A stretch of DNA of 64,000 bases. It comes from Nannocystis punicea. GTDB lineage: Bacteria; Myxococcota_A; Polyangia; Nannocystales; Nannocystaceae. Numbering within the stretch: the first letter of the stretch is position 1; each line of letters begins with the position of its first letter. The position numbers and the translations under genes were made by a program. The stretch spans positions 11,796,001 through 11,860,000 of the forward strand of contig NZ_CP114040.1 of the NCBI RefSeq assembly GCF_026965555.1, read 5' to 3'. A model generated the notes under the pieces. It was not told where the DNA came from. It ran no database searches and worked only from the letters and a program-made list of their open reading frames with translations. Positions 27,850 through 35,417 of this stretch are shown in pieces.

Positions 27850-29460
27850 GTGCGCGCCCTCCAGCTCGAGCGAAACTGGCCCGAGGCCGGCCGCCAGCTC
27901 GAGCTCCTCGGCGACCAACTCAAAGCGGACGGTGATGGCGCAGTGCAGGCGGAGTTTCAGCTGCTGCGGGCGCGTCACTCGCTCGCCATGGGCCGAGCCC
28001 CTGAGGCCAGGGCGGCCCTCGAAGCGACGAACTCCCACCGCGACCTGCCCGACGATCTCCGACTGGAGCTGACGCTGGCGCGCGGCGAGGTCGAGGAGGC
28101 TCTCGGCTCGTGGCGGGCCGCGTTCGATCTGTATCAGCGGTCTCGTCGCATGACGAACGATCGCCTCCACCGCTTGCCGTCGGACGGCGGGACGCAGCGA
28201 TTTCTCGTCGATCGCCTGCGCGGCGTCCAGCGCCTCGTGGAGCTGTCGCAGAGCCGATTCGCGGACCACGCCGCGGCGTTTCGCCTCGCCCGCGAAGCCG
28301 CCGGGACCGAGGTCCGCTGGCTCTTGCAGCGTGACGCCGACGCGAGCAGACGCCGCGACTATCTGGCCCGCCGCGACGAGCACGAACGAATGCTCGCAGA
28401 GGCATGGGACCTCTCGCCGGCGCACCGCCGGCAGCTCCTCGACTCCGCCCAGCGCGCGACGGCCCTCAAGCAGGCGGCGTTCCTGGGCGGGCAACGCCCC
28501 TACGATCCGGCGCGCCTCGAGCTCCGCGCTCCCGCGCCGGGCGAGCTGTTGCTGCTGTACTTTCCCCTGGACGCTCGCCGATTCATGGCATTCGCCGCCA
28601 CCGAGGCGGACATCGAGGTTGCGATCATCGACCTCGAGCAATCGGCGCTGCCCGGCGAAGGGGAAGTCTTGAGCGACGAGGCGCTCGGGGTGTGGAGCGA
28701 GCGCCTGCTCGCGCCGCTGGGCCCGGCGCTCGATCGCGCCCGGTCGATTCGCGTGCTCCCGTCGTTCGGCGTGCAGGCCCTGCCCTTTCACGCGCTCCCG
28801 TGGCGCGGGGGGCCGCTGCTGGCGCGCGCCCCGGTCGCCTACGGCCTCGATCTACCGGTCCGGAGCCGGGGGCGGGTGAAGGCCGCGCCGGACAGCATCC
28901 TGATCGTCGGAGATCCGCTGGGTGACCTCGGCGGCGCCCGCCGCGAGTCGGAGGAGCTTCAGGCGTCCCTCGACGCATCCGGCGTCGAGGTCCGGTCGCT
29001 GGTGGGACCGCGAGCGACGGGTCCGGCCGTCCGCGCATGGCTCCCGCGCGCCGCTCACTTCCATTACGCGGGTCACAGCGCCTCGGCCGGCGCGTTCGGG
29101 TGGGCCAGCACGCTGCGGCTGGCGCAGGACACCAGCCTCACCGTCACCGACATCATCGCCCTCGATCAGGTGCCGCCGACGGTCGTCCTCCTGTCCTGCG
29201 ACGCCGGTCACGTGAGCCGCGATTCGCGCGCGCAGGGCATCTCCCTCGCCGCCGCGTTCGCCTTCGCCGGATCGGAAGCGGTGATTGCGATGTCGACACC
29301 GGTCGACGCGACCGAGGCCCCCCTGCTCGGCGCCGGATTTCACGGCCCGCTCGCGGATGCCGCCGAGTTAGCGGTGATGTATCGCACAGAACTGCTTCAC
29401 CTCCGCCAGGAATCCCTCTCGGACACCGCCTGGCAGGGTTTGCGCCTGTGGGTGCCCTGA
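27850..29460 (+). CDS. CHAT-domain protease half of the split gene
   Basis: A 536-residue frame starting at a GTG. N-terminal TPR-like helices (NWPEAGRQLELLGDQL, EVEEALGSWRAAFDLY) continue the preceding frame. From about residue 270 is a CHAT (caspase-like, HetF-associated with TPRs) domain with the dyad His409 (HYAGHS) and Cys450 (LLSCDAG) both present. So the protease active site looks intact. CHAT proteases cut partner proteins in programmed responses. As the N-terminus and lipobox are in the other frame, a separately translated protein would be cytoplasmic and lack the signal. Confidence 0.8.
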   Translation: MRALQLERNWPEAGRQLELLGDQLKADGDGAVQAEFQLLRARHSLAMGRAPEARAALEATNSHRDLPDDLRLELTLARGEVEEALGSWRAAFDLYQRSRRMTNDRLHRLPSDGGTQRFLVDRLRGVQRLVELSQSRFADHAAAFRLAREAAGTEVRWLLQRDADASRRRDYLARRDEHERMLAEAWDLSPAHRRQLLDSAQRATALKQAAFLGGQRPYDPARLELRAPAPGELLLLYFPLDARRFMAFAATEADIEVAIIDLEQSALPGEGEVLSDEALGVWSERLLAPLGPALDRARSIRVLPSFGVQALPFHALPWRGGPLLARAPVAYGLDLPVRSRGRVKAAPDSILIVGDPLGDLGGARRESEELQASLDASGVEVRSLVGPRATGPAVRAWLPRAAHFHYAGHSASAGAFGWASTLRLAQDTSLTVTDIIALDQVPPTVVLLSCDAGHVSRDSRAQGISLAAAFAFAGSEAVIAMSTPVDATEAPLLGAGFHGPLADAAELAVMYRTELLHLRQESLSDTAWQGLRLWVP

Positions 29461-29517
29461 AAATTTCCTGTGAGGATCGCGGTCCCGGCGACGATAGCCC
29501 GCTGAGCTGCAACGCCA

Positions 29518-29768
29518 TGACCTCTCGTGTCCTGCTCCTGTTCTCCCTCAGCTTCATATTCGCTGCCTGCGACCTGCAGAGCCGCATTATCTCCGACGCG
29601 CCTTACATCCCGAGCGAATCAGGGATACCCAAGGGCTTCTCGATCACTTGCTGCCGCTGCGCACAAAATACTTGCAAGACGATCGAGGTGAGCGGGACGC
29701 AGTGCCCGGAAGGCTGGGAGCCGGTGAACTCCCCCTACAAGCCCACCCCACCCAAACAGCAGCAATGA
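29518..29768 (+). CDS. Small Cys-rich lipoprotein, copy A
   Basis: An 83-residue lipoprotein with signal MTSRVLLLFSLSFIFAAC (lipobox FAAC, Cys18). The mature part has a conserved core ITCCRCAQNTC with five Cys and a distant QCPEGW. Its neighbour copy B is a tandem duplicate. Both lie just behind the CHAT protease gene. Function unknown; being small, exported and Cys-clustered, it may be a substrate or partner of the CHAT protein, but that is conjecture. Prolines and Gln end the tail (PTPPKQQQ). Confidence 0.7.
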
Positions 29769-29830
29769 GCGGCGCCAGGCCGCCGCGAGCGAGCGGTCGG
29801 CCTGCCGCTCAAGATCGAAGAGACCGTCCA

Positions 29831-29850
29831 CCTGCCGGGCTGCCGGCAGG
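29831..29850. terminator. Hairpin after copy A
   Basis: CCTGCCGG-GCTG-CCGGCAGG, 8-bp perfect stem with a 4-nt loop, followed by an AT-rich stretch (CTCGATATGATTTT). A similar 9-bp hairpin follows copy B. Confidence 0.6.
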
Positions 29851-29966
29851 CTCGATATGATTTTGCCTCGCCCTGAATGTGCAGAGAAAGCGCCTGTGGG
29901 CGCCCTGAAAATTTTCCGTGAGGATCGCGGCCCTGGCGACGATAGAACCGCTGAACTGCACCGCCA

Positions 29967-30217
29967 TGACCTCTCGCGTCCTGCTCCTGTTCTCCCTCAG
30001 CTTCGTATTCGCCGCCTGCGACCTGCCGAGCCGCCTTGTCCCCGATGCACTGTCCATCACCAACGAATCGGCGCCGTCCATGGGCTTCACGATCACTTGC
30101 TGCCGCTGCGCGCAGAATACTTGCGAGACGATGGAGGTGAACGGGACGGAGTGCCCTGAAGGCTGGCATCCGGTGTGGCCCCAACCCAACCACGACATCT
30201 CCGATCCGGCGCCCTGA
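29967..30217 (+). CDS. Small Cys-rich lipoprotein, copy B
   Basis: An 83-residue paralogue of the copy at 29518: signal MTSRVLLLFSLSFVFAAC, the core ITCCRCAQNTCETM and ECPEGW kept, linker and tail diverged. The Cys core is more conserved than the rest, which suggests the product is functional and under selection. The remnant of the CHAT stop region upstream shows how it arose by tandem duplication. Confidence 0.7.
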
Positions 30218-30280
30218 TCGACGCCGAGCCGGCCGCGAGCGAGCGGCCGACCCGCCGAGCAAGATCGAAGAGACCCGCCC

Positions 30281-30302
30281 ACCTGCCGGACTGCCGGCAG
30301 GT
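30281..30302. terminator. Hairpin after copy B
   Basis: ACCTGCCGG-ACTG-CCGGCAGGT, a perfect 9-bp stem with a 4-nt loop, followed by ATCGCTATGATTTT. Probable terminator of the CHAT operon. Confidence 0.65.
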
Positions 30303-30424
30303 ATCGCTATGATTTTGCCTCGACCTTAATGTGCAGAGAAAGCCTCTGCAAAATTCTTCTGTCTTCGATGTGAGGGTCGAGCCTGCCGCTGCGAGAGAGA
30401 GGACGAACCGAGGGTTCGTCAACC

Positions 30425-31798
30425 ATGAGCGACACCATGAATCTCTCCCGCGCAACCATTTGTTTGTTCTCCGTCGGGCTCGCCGCGACGCTGACGGCTT
30501 GCATCGCCGAGGGCGATGCCGACTTCGGCGGGCTCACCGAAACGACCACCGATGGAGCGAGCAGCTCCGGGGCCGAAGCCCCCGCTTACGACCCGGACGG
30601 CGAGCCGCACGCCGTCGAACCGGCAGCCTCGAACCTCCGCGTGCACGAGCCGACGGAGGGCTCGTGCCCGAAGGGTGCCAAGGAGTACTTCCAGATCCGG
30701 ACCGGGCTCGGCGGGCACTCGTTCGCGATCGACGTCGACGGCAACGTCTACGGCTGGGGCGCGAACGACAAGGGCCAGCTCGGCATCAACTCGGTGAGCA
30801 CCACCGAGACGAAGCCGAAGAAGGTCTCCACGACGCAGAAGTTCTGGGATGTCGCGGCCGGCGACAAGCACACGCTCGCGCTCGCGAACGACGGCACCGT
30901 GTGGGGTTGGGGCGACAACTCCGCCGGTCAGATCGCCAACGCCACCACGTCCGTCCCGAAGAAGATCGCCGGCCTCGGCGGAGTCGTCCAGATCGCCGCG
31001 GGCGGCCGCTTCTCGCTCGCCCTGACCGACCAGGGGAAGCTCTACGCGTGGGGCGACAACACCTACGGGCAGCTCGGCATCGGTTCCGTCGGCGGTACCA
31101 GGACCACGCCGACCCTCGTCTCGAGCGTGACCAGCCCGGCTGCGATCGGGGCGGGGAGGGACTTCGCCGCCGCTCACAAGGGCTCCCAGCTGTGGATCTG
31201 GGGCCGTGACAACGTCGGTCAGCTCGGCAACGGCCCGGCCTCCACCGCCAGCCGCGGGACGCCCTCGCCGGTCGCCCTGCCGGGCATCTACGGCTTCGGC
31301 CTCGGGCCCGAGCATGTCCTCGTCTACACCGCTCAATCGTTGAGCTCCTATCACGCGTGGGGCTCCAACCTCTCGGGGCAACTCGGCGATGGCACGCTCT
31401 CCCAGCGAACGTCACCGGTTGCGATCACCGGACCGTCTTTTCTGTCCGTCAGCCAGCTGATCGCCGGCGCCACCAGCACGTTCATCACCGGCGCGACCGG
31501 CTTTAGCCCGCCCAAGCCGGGTATCGAGCTCTATTCCGCCGGCAGGAACGATTACCGTCAGCTCCTGAACACGGCGCCCAGCCCGACCAAGTCCTTCACG
31601 GAGATGTCCGGAGTCTTGCAGGAGGGATATGACAACGGCGTCTCTCACGGGTACTTGCAACAAGTGGCAGCAGGCAACGGCTACACGCTCATGCTCATCG
31701 GCACCGCCGTGAAATCCATCGGCATCAACAACGCGGGTCAACTCGGGGATGGTACCCTGATCTCCCGGAGCAGCCCCACGAACGTGTGTCTGCCGTGA
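30425..31798 (+). CDS. RCC1-repeat lipoprotein (seven-bladed propeller)
   Basis: A 457-residue lipoprotein from ATG 30425 (alternative ATG 30437). Signal ends LTAC; a Gly/Ser/Glu linker to about residue 90 follows. Then seven RCC1-type repeats are visible by their WGxNxxGQLG cores: YGWGANDKGQLG, WGWGDNSAGQIA, YAWGDNTYGQLG, WIWGRDNVGQLG, HAWGSNLSGQLG, SAGRNDYRQLL and GINNAGQLGDG. Seven blades close a full propeller. Such myxobacterial RCC1 lipoproteins probably bind ligands at the surface; the ligand is unknown. Confidence 0.88.
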   Translation: MSDTMNLSRATICLFSVGLAATLTACIAEGDADFGGLTETTTDGASSSGAEAPAYDPDGEPHAVEPAASNLRVHEPTEGSCPKGAKEYFQIRTGLGGHSFAIDVDGNVYGWGANDKGQLGINSVSTTETKPKKVSTTQKFWDVAAGDKHTLALANDGTVWGWGDNSAGQIANATTSVPKKIAGLGGVVQIAAGGRFSLALTDQGKLYAWGDNTYGQLGIGSVGGTRTTPTLVSSVTSPAAIGAGRDFAAAHKGSQLWIWGRDNVGQLGNGPASTASRGTPSPVALPGIYGFGLGPEHVLVYTAQSLSSYHAWGSNLSGQLGDGTLSQRTSPVAITGPSFLSVSQLIAGATSTFITGATGFSPPKPGIELYSAGRNDYRQLLNTAPSPTKSFTEMSGVLQEGYDNGVSHGYLQQVAAGNGYTLMLIGTAVKSIGINNAGQLGDGTLISRSSPTNVCLP

Positions 31799-31815
31799 CC
31801 CGCTGCCGGTAAACA

Positions 31816-31841
31816 CGCGGGGCCGGTTCAGCGGCCCCGCG
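31816..31841. terminator. Hairpin after RCC1 gene
   Basis: CGCGGGGCC-GGTTCAGC-GGCCCCGCG, a 9-bp perfect stem with an 8-nt loop, 18 bp after the RCC1 stop. No U-run. Likely transcript end. Confidence 0.65.
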
Positions 31842-32076
31842 CACGCAGGGTTCGAGCGCTCTGCTCCGCACGCGCAGCATGCGGGGTCGAGGCGCGCGAG
31901 TGGAAAGCGACCTGGTCGGAGGCCCTGCTCGTGGTCAGCAGGGACCTGAGCCGACTCGGGCTTCGGCGAGCACCGTAACGCGATCGCCGGAGGGCGGCGC
32001 GACGCCGAGCGCACTTCCAGGCTCACGCGATGGCTGGCGGGCGCTATCACACCCACTGTTGGTTTAGGCTGGGGTA

Positions 32077-33021
32077 ATGGACCTTCGCCATCGCCTAATC
32101 GCCCAGGCGTTCGCCGTCGCCGCTGGGGGTTGTTTCTTCCATCCTGTCGGCAGTTCGGGGGTCGGGACTGGAACCGAAGGCCCTGAGACATCGACCGACT
32201 CAAGCATCGCCACCACGAGCAGCGAGCCTGTCTGCGGCAACGGCCAGCTCGAGCCGGGCGAACAGTGCGACGACGGCAACACCATGGACGGCGATACCTG
32301 CCAGGCCGACTGCACCACCCCGCCCGGCGAGAACTGCGGCAACAGCATGGTGGACGAAGGCGAGGAGTGCGACGACGGCAACCAAGTCTCGATGGACGGC
32401 TGCGAGAACAACTGCACCGAGACCGCGCTCCCCGCCTCCTGCGGCGACGGCGTCTCCAACGGCGACGAAGAGTGCGACGACGGCAACGACATCAACACCG
32501 ACGCGTGCACCAACACCTGCGAGGACGCGGTGTGCGGCGACGGTCTCGTGCATGAGGGCGTAGAGGCCTGTGACGACGGCAACGACGTCGAGACCGACGA
32601 TTGCCTGTCCACCTGTGAAGCTGCCAGCTGCGGAGACGGCTTCACGTGGGAGGGCATCGAGTTCTGCGACGACGGCAACCAGGTCGACGACGACGACTGC
32701 CCCGACAGTTGCAGCGAGCCGGGTACTGACGGCGAGTATCTGGGCTGTGGCCCGATGGGAGAGTGCCCGGAAGGTTCGGACTGCCAGGAGGTGACCGGCG
32801 TCGAGGGCAACTTCTGTTCGCCGCAGTGCGCCATGTCGATGTGTCCGCCGGCCGGCGCCCAGGCGCAGGCGCAGTGCGCGCTCATCTCCATGGGTATGGG
32901 CGACCCGACCCATTGCGTGGCCCTCTGCCCGCCCGGCGACGACGCGGCCTGCCCGACCGGCACGACCTGCAAAGAGGTCCCCGACCAGCCGCAACCGGTC
33001 GGCATCTGCACCGCCCCCTGA
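32077..33021 (+). CDS. DUF4215 cysteine-rich repeat lipoprotein, short form
   Basis: A 314-residue protein. The signal ends VAAGGC (Cys19), followed by a Gly/Ser/Thr linker to about 50. Five cysteine-rich repeats (CGNGQLE, CGNSMVD, CGDGVSN, CGDGLVH and CGDGFTW) follow, to about 215. The last 100 residues form a different Cys-rich domain (CGPMGECPEGSDCQEV and DDAACPTGTTCKEV) with no fibrinogen-like module. Probably a surface lipoprotein related to the two large ones but distinct in its C-terminus. Confidence 0.85.
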   Translation: MDLRHRLIAQAFAVAAGGCFFHPVGSSGVGTGTEGPETSTDSSIATTSSEPVCGNGQLEPGEQCDDGNTMDGDTCQADCTTPPGENCGNSMVDEGEECDDGNQVSMDGCENNCTETALPASCGDGVSNGDEECDDGNDINTDACTNTCEDAVCGDGLVHEGVEACDDGNDVETDDCLSTCEAASCGDGFTWEGIEFCDDGNQVDDDDCPDSCSEPGTDGEYLGCGPMGECPEGSDCQEVTGVEGNFCSPQCAMSMCPPAGAQAQAQCALISMGMGDPTHCVALCPPGDDAACPTGTTCKEVPDQPQPVGICTAP

Positions 33022-33131
33022 ACGCAGCGCGCCCCCAACTCCGGGCCCCAATGGTTGGTCCCCCCGACCGCCTCTGCAGCGCTCGATCGCCGCGGATCCC
33101 GCTACAGCTCTCGGCCTGCCCCTTGCACAAA

Positions 33132-33167
33132 CGTGGCGAGCGGTCCTGTACGGCACCGCTCGCCACG
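33132..33167. terminator. 13-bp perfect inverted repeat
   Basis: CGTGGCGAGCGGT and its exact complement ACCGCTCGCCACG flank a 10-nt loop (CCTGTACGGC). It sits 110 bp after the DUF4215 stop and just before the AT-rich TTAATTAAAAG. It may be a terminator or mark the left edge of the island. Confidence 0.6.
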
Positions 33168-33207
33168 CCCATGCTCCTATTAATTAAAAGATCCCGAAAC
33201 CCAGGCG

Positions 33208-33751
33208 ATGCTCGCCGGCTCCAAGTCCTTCGCGCCGGCCGAATTCTACTTCACCTGTGAAGAGGCCGCGGCCGCCCAATGGCTCGAACCGGCGGCCTGC
33301 AGTGAGTAGATATCGCGACTGACGGCTGCGTTCATAGCATTCTCGAATCCATCGAGGAACGTTTCATGGATGTGCGCTTCGGTGGAGGCTGCGCCGAGCC
33401 AAGTGGCATGGCCCAGGAGATGCTGGCGGTGCGGGCCGCCGATCGGCGCAAACTCCCCGAGCTCTACTACGAGCTTCTGAGCGACGTCGTCCAATCGATC
33501 TTCTTGAAAGATGCTGCGGTACCCTGTCCGCGGAGGAAAAGCTCCGAATCTTCGTCCTGATCCAGGAGGATTGGACCGACGAGGCTTCAGAGGGCCTCCG
33601 CGCCTCGATGCTCACTCTGCTGGGGCTCCTTCAACCGCTGGAAGGCATATCCGGGTGGCTGCTCTCGGTCGCGCAGCGCCAGCGAGACCCTGCCTACGCA
33701 GAAACCCTCCGGGGCTGCGCTGACTACCCACGCACGAAGTCGGTCGTCTGA
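33208..33751 (+). pseudogene. Broken gene remnant
   Basis: Three pieces read like protein but not in one frame. First is a 33-codon ORF (33208-33309, MLAGSKSFAPAEF). Second is a frame from about 33306 (SILESIEERFMDVRFG to LKDAAVPC, stop 33560). Third is a frame ending at 33751 that starts around 33521 (TLSAEEKLRIFVLIQEDW to the stop). The second and third would join smoothly as LKDAA-TLSAEEK if one frameshift is allowed near 33517. No family recognised. It marks the entry to the tRNA island. Confidence 0.45.
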
Positions 33752-34424
33752 GGCGGCTCGAACACGAGCCGCTCGGGTTCACCCCCTTGCCATCGTCCGC
33801 CTAAGGATCATGTTCGCCCATACCCGTCCTCATTCGCCAGCCATCGAAGCCGAGCCCGGGACGGATTCGAGCCTGCCTGTCGGGTCGGCAGACCCTCGAC
33901 GATACGAATCGATAGCCGACGATTCAATGAGATAACATTCCACCCCGGAGATCTCCCGAGGCCTCGCAGGCAACCTCTTGAAATCACGCGCTTTGGCTCC
34001 CTCGTTGACTCCTGGCCTGCCGCGTGCTCAAGTGGGCTCAAGGACCTGCGTCATGGCACCGATCGCCGTCACCACGAAAGATACGCAACAGCCCGTCGCC
34101 GAGGATGCGATGGGTAAGCGTATCAAGCCGTGGCGTCGCGGTCGCGGGTGCTGAGGCAGAGCACTGCAATCGTCCGCGGCCACGAAGTCGGCGAGCGTCC
34201 AACTGGCGGCAAAACGAACCGCCGCCAGACGCTCAGTTCGCGGCGCGTCGATCCATCGTCTCGTTTGCGAGCTGCTTCAAGGTCGCCCTCGCTTCCGGGT
34301 TCGGAAGTCCGGGGCAACGCCTCCGGGTCGACGCCGAACGGCGTCGGCGCCGGCCGAATCGGCCGGGTTCGCGTCACCGACGCGCGCTGTTTCACAATTG
34401 AATCGTGGAAGAGGAAGAGAAGAT
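33752..34424. other. Intergenic leader of tRNA island, 673 bp
   Basis: No gene recognised. It has several perfect hairpins: 33753-33772 (GCGGCTCG/CGAGCCGC), 34203-34228 (CTGGCGGC/GCCGCCAG), 34330-34345 (GACGCC/GGCGTC) and 34350-34366. These may be transcript-end or processing structures, or decayed tRNA-like arms. Base composition is lower in GC than the flanks. Confidence 0.45.
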
Positions 34425-34493
34425 TGCGTCGTCGGGCGGCCCCGACCCTCGGCTCTGACCCGAGGCTTGCTGGATCGACACCAGCCGGCGCAA
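34425..34493 (+). tRNA. tRNA-Gln(CTG)
   Basis: Acceptor TGCGTCG/CGGCGCA pairs with one GU. The anticodon stem CTCGG/CCGAG carries loop CTCTGAC (anticodon CTG). T stem GCTGG/CCAGC has loop ATCGACA, not the usual TTC. D arm reduced. CCA not encoded. Confidence 0.65.
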
Positions 34494-34536
34494 TTACTGC
34501 TGCGGCTTCGACGTCCCGTCGACGCCGCGCGATCGG

Positions 34537-34607
34537 GGTGCCGTGGCCGAGTGACAGGCAGCGCTCTCATAAGGCGCCATACGCAGGTTCGTGACCTGCC
34601 GGCACCA
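34537..34607 (+). tRNA. tRNA(CAT), Met or Ile2
   Basis: Acceptor GGTGCCG/CGGCACC perfect. Anticodon stem GCGCT/GGCGC, loop CTCATAA, anticodon CAT. T stem GCAGG/CCTGC, loop TTCGTGA (position 58 is T, not A). CAT may be elongator Met or lysidine-modified Ile2. Confidence 0.75.
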
Positions 34608-34623
34608 TCCCGTGAAGACAATC

Positions 34624-34695
34624 GGGCTGCGAGCGAAGGCGCTGGCGAACCCTTGCAAGGTTCGTGTTCATCGGGGGCGGTACCCGGGCGGTCCA
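34624..34695 (+). tRNA. tRNA-Ala(TGC), degenerate
   Basis: Acceptor GGGCTGC/GCGGTCC pairs with two GU. Anticodon stem GAACC/GGTTC, loop CTTGCAA (TGC). The D arm is only three pairs with AAGG loop. T stem TCGGG/CCCGG carries the unusual loop GGCGGTA. Confidence 0.6.
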
Positions 34696-34780
34696 CTGGC
34701 GGCGTAACGGCGCCTGTTACGTCACAGCGAGCGTTCAGCACACACACACGGCGGTCGGGGCCGTGCTCGCACCGACACCT

Positions 34781-34868
34781 GGAAGCGTCGTCTAATGGTA
34801 TGACAGCAGATTGTTAATCTGCCTGGGCGTTCGCCCACTCGATGCAAGTTCGATTCTTGCCGCTTCCG
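34781..34868 (+). tRNA. tRNA with Asn anticodon (GTT) and type II long variable arm
   Basis: An 88-nt tRNA: acceptor GGAAGCG/CGCTTCC perfect, D stem GTC/GAC with GG in the loop, anticodon stem GCAGA/TCTGC, loop TTGTTAA (GTT). T stem GCAAG/CTTGC, loop TTCGATT. Between them is a 21-nt variable region with a 5-bp stem TGGGC/GCCCA and loop GTTC. tRNA-Asn is normally type I with a 4-5-nt variable loop; a long arm is expected only for Ser, Leu and Tyr. GTT differs from the Ser anticodon GCT by one base. Confidence 0.8.
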
Positions 34869-34873
34869 CACCT

Positions 34874-34946
34874 GGGCCGATGGGACAGATGGATGTCCAG
34901 CGGATTCTTACCCCGCTTCAGGCTGGATCGTTACCAGCTCGGCTCG
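34874..34946 (+). tRNA. tRNA-Lys(CTT)
   Basis: Acceptor GGGCCGA/TCGGCTC pairs fully with one GU. D stem GGAC/GTCC. Anticodon stem has an A-C mismatch at its last pair; loop TTCTTAC (CTT). Type I variable TTCAG. T stem GCTGG/CCAGC, loop ATCGTTA (nonstandard). Confidence 0.7.
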
Positions 34947-34966
34947 TAATATCCTTATAGCACTCC

Positions 34967-35054
34967 GGGCTCCGGCCAGGACGGGAATGGGGCGGACTTT
35001 TAATCCGCATGCCGAGCGCTCGCGCTCGACCGAGTTCGACTCTCGGGGAGCTCT
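34967..35054 (+). tRNA. tRNA with Lys anticodon (TTT) and type II long variable arm
   Basis: An 88-nt tRNA: acceptor GGGCTCC/GGAGCTC (one GU), D stem CCA/TGG, anticodon stem GCGGA/TCCGC, loop CTTTTAA (TTT). T stem CCGAG/CTCGG, loop TTCGACT. The variable region is 21 nt with a 6-bp stem CGAGCG/CGCTCG and loop CTCG. A long arm with a Lys anticodon is not normal; LysRS substrates are type I. Discriminator is T. Confidence 0.8.
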
Positions 35055-35099
35055 TATCTTCGTTATCACTCATCCAGGGCCTCCTCGCGGGGCCCGCTT

Positions 35100-35173
35100 G
35101 CCGCCGTAGGGGAGCTGGAGTCCCCATCTCGTTGTCAGCGAGAGGATCGCGGGTTCGAGTCCCGCCGGTGGCG
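35100..35173 (+). tRNA. tRNA-Asp(GTC)
   Basis: Canonical: acceptor GCCGCCG/CGGTGGC (one GU), D stem GGGG/CCCC, anticodon stem TCTCG/CGAGA with loop TTGTCAG (GTC), variable GGATC, T stem GCGGG/CCCGC with loop TTCGAGT. CCA not encoded. Confidence 0.92.
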
Positions 35174-35180
35174 TCCGAAC

Positions 35181-35249
35181 AGGGGCGCGCGTGGTGTGCT
35201 ACGCGAGGCTTTGAACCTCGCCAGGAGAGTTCGAACCTCTCCGCCCCTT
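35181..35249 (+). tRNA. tRNA-Gln(TTG)
   Basis: Acceptor AGGGGCG/CGCCCCT perfect, D stem CGT/ACG, anticodon stem CGAGG/CCTCG with loop CTTTGAA (TTG), variable CCAG, T stem GAGAG/CTCTC with loop TTCGAAC. Confidence 0.88.
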
Positions 35250-35417
35250 ATTCAGGCGTGAATCTTTCTTCCCTGCGATTCGTATCAGTACCACGAATCG
35301 TCCGCCGATGTGGCCTAGTACTGCCTGCCCGAAGTTCTCCAGGGGTTCTGTCCTGGATCCATCGCCAGGGCGGTATAGGCGGTGGAATAGGCGAGGCGCG
35401 AAAACGATCTCGTCGAT

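Larger units (their letters stand above)
29442..29889. repeat. Tandem duplication, unit 1
   Basis: A 448-bp unit running from GCGCCTGTGGGTGCC (the last codons of the CHAT gene) through the first small lipoprotein to GTGCAGAGAAAG. Unit 2 starts at 29890, offset exactly 448 bp. Confidence 0.85.
29890..30342. repeat. Tandem duplication, unit 2
   Basis: A second copy of the 448-bp unit, diverged by about one base in six. It begins with the CHAT C-terminal remnant GCGCCTGTGGGCGCC, and ends in GTGCAGAGAAAG at 30342. A truncated start of a third unit (GCCTCTGCAAAATTCTTC) follows. Confidence 0.85.

Noticed and set aside
27815..27850. Programmed -1 frameshift in the TPR-CHAT gene
   Set aside because: No X-XXY-YYZ heptamer or downstream pseudoknot-like structure is evident at the junction. 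A missing base is simpler.
33208..33751. Reading this region as an intact toxin-antitoxin pair
   Set aside because: The pieces lie in different frames and only join by assuming a frameshift; no toxin or antitoxin motif is visible.
34696..34780. An 85-bp gap the size of a type II tRNA between Ala(TGC) and the Asn-anticodon tRNA
   Set aside because: An ACGGC/GCCGT arm with a seven-base loop is present, but no acceptor stem or anticodon arm pairs around it, so no tRNA is called.
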